Assembly (NCBI GenBank): GCA_036378375.1
Contig: DASUWQ010000238.1
Location: 1-8,289, forward strand
Reading direction: 5' to 3'
Length of the DNA: 8,289 nucleotides
Origin: JAFAVN01 sp036378375
GTDB taxonomy: Bacteria > Verrucomicrobiota > Verrucomicrobiia > Chthoniobacterales > JAFAMB01
In this document: positions 6,064 through 8,289 of the stretch, one piece after another
Layout: each line of letters starts with the position of its first letter
Numbering within the stretch: the stretch's first letter is position 1
Program-made: the position numbers and the translations under genes
Notes under the pieces: model-generated
Told to the model about the DNA's origin: nothing
The model's input: the letters and a program-made list of their open reading frames with translations, nothing else
The model's database searches: none

Positions 6064-7239
6064 ATGATGAACGAGTCTGAGCGATTGACCCGGGACAAGG
6101 CAGTGCTGCGAGAGCGCGAGGGCTCGATGCGACTGCTTATAGAGAGCCTCCAGGAATATGCCATCTTTCTGTTGGATGCGAATGGCCGGGTTGCCACCTG
6201 GAATGCCGGCGCGGAACGGATCAAGGGCTATCACGCTAACGAGATCATCGGAAAACATTTTTCCTGTTTCTATCCTGAAGAGGATCGAGCCGCTGGAAGA
6301 CCCGCGACAATTTTGCAGCGCGCTTTGGTCAATGGCCAAGCTCAAGACGAGGGGTGGCGGGTCCGCAAGAACGGTGAGAGATTTTGGGCCACCGTCACTA
6401 TGACCAGAGTGTTAGACCATGATGGTCGTTTGCTGGGTTTCAGCAAAGTCACCAGAGATAGAACCGAGCGCAGAAAAATGGAACTGGCTCTTCAGGACAA
6501 GAATATTGAGCTCCAAAAGATGGTGGAAGCAAGAGACCTGTTTCTCGCCAACATGTCTCATGAGCTCAGGACGCCACTCAACGGAATTATTGGCTTTGCC
6601 GAGTTCTTAGCCGACGGAAAGCCGGGACCCGTCAGCGCGAAACAAAAAGAATATCTCGAAGATATCCTGCACAGCGGGAAACACTTACTTCACGTCATCA
6701 ACGATGTCCTCGACATCGCCAAAGTGGAAGCGGGGAAAATGGAACTGTTACCCGAGCCGTTTTCAATCGCTAAAGCCATCCATGATGTCTACGCAGCGCT
6801 CGAGCTTACTGCGCAGAAAAAGCAGCTCCAAATCACGATTCAGCTGGATCCGGATTTTGACGAAGTAACGGTCGACCGGAACCGTTTTAAGCAAGTCCTT
6901 TATAATCTTTTTTCGAACGCCGTTAAGTTCACCGACGAAGGCGGTTCCGTTGAGGTTGTCAGCACCAAAATTGATCAAGACCGTTTCCGATTGGTGGTTG
7001 CGGATACCGGTATCGGTATCAAATCTGAAGATTTGAAACGTCTGTTCAAGCAGTTCGAGCAACTCAGCCCAGGCCAACGGCGAGGTCAAGGAACAGGATT
7101 AGGCTTGGCATTGACACGAAGAATTGTTGAATTGCAATCAGGAACTATTGACGTTGAAAGTGAATTCGGCAAAGGAACAAAATTTACGGTTGTGCTGCCA
7201 ATGATTTTACCCCCGCTTGACTCGGACGCTCACTCTTGA
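6064..7239 (+). CDS. Soluble PAS-domain sensor histidine kinase
   Basis: Cytoplasmic two-component sensor kinase of 391 residues with no transmembrane segment, so it should sense an internal signal. A PAS domain covers about 22-136, with WNAGAERIKGY (46-56), EEDRAAGRP (72-80) and GWRVRKNGERFWATVTMTRV (97-116), then a helical linker DRTERRKMELALQDKNIELQ. The HisKA dimerisation domain has LANMSHELRTPLNG with phosphoacceptor His166. The HATPase domain has the N box NLFSNAVKF (281-289), G1 DTGIGI (314-319), the F box around 328-331 and G2 GQGTGLGL (341-348). All catalytic motifs are intact. PAS ligand residues cannot be assigned, and the LOV cysteine motif is absent. There is no fused receiver; two separate receivers follow. 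ATG 6064 is preceded by GGACGG; a TTG at 6055 would add three residues. The stop overlaps the next start. Confidence 0.92.
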   Translation: MMNESERLTRDKAVLREREGSMRLLIESLQEYAIFLLDANGRVATWNAGAERIKGYHANEIIGKHFSCFYPEEDRAAGRPATILQRALVNGQAQDEGWRVRKNGERFWATVTMTRVLDHDGRLLGFSKVTRDRTERRKMELALQDKNIELQKMVEARDLFLANMSHELRTPLNGIIGFAEFLADGKPGPVSAKQKEYLEDILHSGKHLLHVINDVLDIAKVEAGKMELLPEPFSIAKAIHDVYAALELTAQKKQLQITIQLDPDFDEVTVDRNRFKQVLYNLFSNAVKFTDEGGSVEVVSTKIDQDRFRLVVADTGIGIKSEDLKRLFKQFEQLSPGQRRGQGTGLGLALTRRIVELQSGTIDVESEFGKGTKFTVVLPMILPPLDSDAHS

Positions 7240-7658
7240 AACCGAACGATACAGAACCACAGCCTACAAAATCGGCGACCACCATCCTGGTTGTGGACGA
7301 TAACCCGATCAATTTGAAATTGGTCTCTGATCTCCTCGCTTTTGAAGGTTATCGCGTGCAAAAGGCTGTCGATGGCGAGGTGGCTGCGGCCAGCGTGCAA
7401 GAGGATCTTCCCGATCTCATTTTATTGGATGTCGACCTTCCGGGGATCGATGGCCTAACCCTGACCAAAAAACTGAAAGGCGATCCGCGAACAGCCGATG
7501 TCATTATTGTGGCGCTGACTGCATTCGCGATGAAAGCGGATCGCCAAAGAGCGATCGCGGCCGGGTGCGACGCGTACGTAACGAAGCCAATAAACACGCG
7601 AGAGCTACCCGTCCAGCTCGCCGATTTGTTGCAACGCCGGGAGAAAGCAAAGACATAA
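7236..7658 (+). CDS. Stand-alone receiver (response regulator), DivK-like
   Basis: Single CheY-like receiver of 140 residues without an output domain, the probable phospho-acceptor of the upstream kinase. The acidic pair is Asp21-Asp22 (VVDDNPINLKL), the phosphorylated residue is Asp65 (LILLDVDLPGIDG), the switch residue is Thr95 (ALTAFAMK) and the conserved Lys is Lys117 (YVTKPI). All active-site positions are present. The pattern DNPINLKL...ALTAFAMK resembles DivK-type regulators. The only in-frame start keeping the first beta strand is TTG at 7236, overlapping the kinase stop as TTGA. This implies translational coupling and a fixed kinase-to-regulator ratio. Its C-terminal half is clearly related to the next receiver. 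Confidence 0.88.
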   Translation: MKPNDTEPQPTKSATTILVVDDNPINLKLVSDLLAFEGYRVQKAVDGEVAAASVQEDLPDLILLDVDLPGIDGLTLTKKLKGDPRTADVIIVALTAFAMKADRQRAIAAGCDAYVTKPINTRELPVQLADLLQRREKAKT

Positions 7659-7661
7659 CGA

Positions 7662-7682
7662 ATGATGGAGGACACCCATTAA
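7662..7682 (+). other. Minimal overlapping ORF over the second receiver's ribosome site
   Basis: ATG ATG GAG GAC ACC CAT TAA encodes six residues and stops just inside the second receiver gene, in a different frame. It overlaps the GGAGG ribosome site. It is either chance or the remnant of the receiver's own start: removing one C from CCC at 7675-7677 would join it in frame to IKILAVEDN. Confidence 0.25.
7667..7671 (+). promoter_or_regulatory. GGAGG ribosome binding site pointing to an ATT start codon
   Basis: GGAGG lies six bases before ATT at 7678, ideal spacing for initiation there. No ATG or GTG occurs in the receiver frame at the right distance, and that frame has a TGA at 7663-7665. 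The next candidate starts, CTG 7687 and TTG 7708, are 15 and 36 bases from the site; the TTG would delete the first beta strand. Confidence 0.65.
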
Positions 7683-8043
7683 AATTCTGGCCGTAGAAGA
7701 TAACCCGTTGCATTTAAAGCTGGTCAACGTCGTGCTCAGCGCGGCTGGCCATCGCGTTAGTGGAGCAAGAGCCGCAAGCCAAGCCATCGAGTCCATCAAT
7801 CGCGAGAGACCGGAGATGATTATTCTCGACCTTTCGCTTCCGGACACCGATGGGTTGACGCTCGTTCGTAAACTGCGATCCGATCCGCGCTCGGTAAAAA
7901 TTCCCGTATTAGCCGTTACGTTTTACCCGGAACGCTACAGTCAAGAAGAGGCTATCGCTGCCGGCTGCGACGCTTACGTCGTCAAACCGATCAGTACGCG
8001 TACCTTGCCGGATTTGGTAACCAAAGTCGCCGCCGCCAAGTAA
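7678..8043 (+). CDS. Second stand-alone receiver; apparent ATT start codon
   Basis: Single receiver domain, 121 residues when read from ATT 7678, the canonical CheY length. It has the acidic pair Glu7-Asp8 (KILAVEDNPLHLKL), phospho-acceptor Asp51 (IILDLSLPDTDG), Thr81 and Lys103 (YVVKPI), so phosphotransfer chemistry looks intact. Starting at TTG 7708 instead gives 111 residues but removes the first strand and both acidic residues that bind magnesium. MKILAVEDN with an ATG would be the ordinary form, so one base change from ATG to ATT explains the sequence. A one-base gain in CCC just upstream is another reading. It is a divergent paralogue of the preceding receiver, sharing AIAAGCDAYV-x-KPI-x-TR-x-LP. 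The alpha4 region after Thr81 (FYPERYSQ) differs, suggesting another partner. It lies 19 bases after the first receiver, in the same transcription unit. Confidence 0.82.
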   Translation: MKILAVEDNPLHLKLVNVVLSAAGHRVSGARAASQAIESINRERPEMIILDLSLPDTDGLTLVRKLRSDPRSVKIPVLAVTFYPERYSQEEAIAAGCDAYVVKPISTRTLPDLVTKVAAAK

Positions 8044-8151
8044 AGTTATAGGTTTAAGGTTTAAGCTTTAGGTTCAAAGCTTCGAAACCCAACAGCTTCG
8101 GCCGCAGAGCCCAACTTAAAACCTAGAACCTAAAACCGTTAACCTATAACT
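8044..8151. repeat. Imperfect inverted repeat built from AGGTTT units
   Basis: AGTTATAGGTT at 8044-8054 is exactly inverted as AACCTATAACT at 8141-8151. The arms continue imperfectly for about 32-35 bases each (8044-8075 and 8117-8151) as iterated 7-8 base units such as TAGGTTT, AAGGTTT and TTTAGGTT, facing each other. The 41-base centre is less AT-rich and has AGCTTCG twice (8079 and 8094). It fills most of the spacer between the second receiver and the CRP-like gene. It could fold as a long hairpin that ends or insulates the upstream transcript, or be a dispersed palindromic element. No transposase or target duplication is seen. Confidence 0.65.
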
Positions 8152-8162
8152 GTGTCCCCCCT

Positions 8163-8289
8163 ATGATCCCTGCCAATGAGCGTCAGGAGTTCTTGAGTAC
8201 CATTCCGATCTTTGCGGGTCTAAATGAACCGGCGTTGTCAGAGTTGGTTAAGGTCGCCGAAGAAGTCTCCGTGGACGATAAACAAGTCA
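8163..8289 (+). CDS. Cyclic-nucleotide-binding (CRP/FNR-like) protein, N-terminal fragment
   Basis: Only the first 42 codons are in the window. MIPANERQEFLSTIPIFAGL, followed by NEPALSELVKVAEEVSVDDKQV, matches the opening helix of cyclic-nucleotide-binding domains, where the pattern is FL..IP.F..L....L..L...AEEV....G. What follows is unknown: a CRP-type DNA-binding domain, a patatin or kinase fusion, or a lone sensor domain are all possible. No Shine-Dalgarno precedes the ATG (upstream is tgtgtccccccct). Its position after the kinase and two receivers suggests, but does not show, a role in the same signalling cassette. The long inverted repeat before it suggests a separate transcript. Confidence 0.7.
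   Translation, partial: MIPANERQEFLSTIPIFAGLNEPALSELVKVAEEVSVDDKQV

Noticed and set aside
8044..8151. Insertion sequence or integron attachment site
   Set aside because: No transposase or integrase, no target duplication visible, and arms are built of short iterated units rather than defined terminal repeats.

Overview
The window looks like the chromosome of a diderm (Gram-negative-type) bacterium. I favour Verrucomicrobiota, possibly a soil Spartobacteria/Chthoniobacterales type, at moderate to low confidence. The sequence shows a free periplasmic sugar-binding protein with a signal peptide, mid-range base composition, several starts without a Shine-Dalgarno sequence, spacers filled with short ACTCC and AGGTTT arrays, and a perfect TGTTC-N4-GAACA palindrome, the form I recall for the Verrucomicrobia LexA box. 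Taxonomy cannot be settled from the window alone.

Left half, minus strand (positions 1-4787): a sugar-uptake locus. In transcription order it holds a ROK-family repressor with an N-terminal helix-turn-helix, a periplasmic sugar-binding protein (alsB-like), a two-domain sugar ABC ATPase (alsA-like) and an inner-membrane permease (alsC-like, cut by the window edge). All three transporter proteins share long identical stretches with E. coli D-allose transporter sequences as I remember them. D-allose or a related hexose is therefore the best substrate guess. The ATPase stop and permease start overlap in GTGA. A hairpin-forming pair of short repeat arrays lies between the binding-protein and ATPase genes. 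The ROK protein has lost the N-terminal phosphate-binding motif of sugar kinases and is probably the sugar-responsive regulator of the locus.

Middle (4788-6063): a divergent intergenic region carrying the LexA-like palindrome, then a plus-strand VOC (glyoxalase/PhnB-like) protein gene, then about 425 bases without a convincing gene but with several perfect palindromes and an ACTCC array.

Right half, plus strand (6064-8289): a signalling cassette. A soluble PAS histidine kinase without its own receiver is followed, with a TTGA overlap, by a stand-alone DivK-like receiver and then by a second, related receiver. The second receiver has a complete fold only if translation starts at an ATT codon placed six bases after a GGAGG ribosome binding site. 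A 108-base imperfect inverted repeat built of AGGTTT units separates these from the start of a cyclic-nucleotide-binding (CRP/FNR-like) protein, cut by the window end. Neither receiver has an output domain, so the cassette probably signals by protein contact, by phosphotransfer, or possibly through the CRP-like neighbour.
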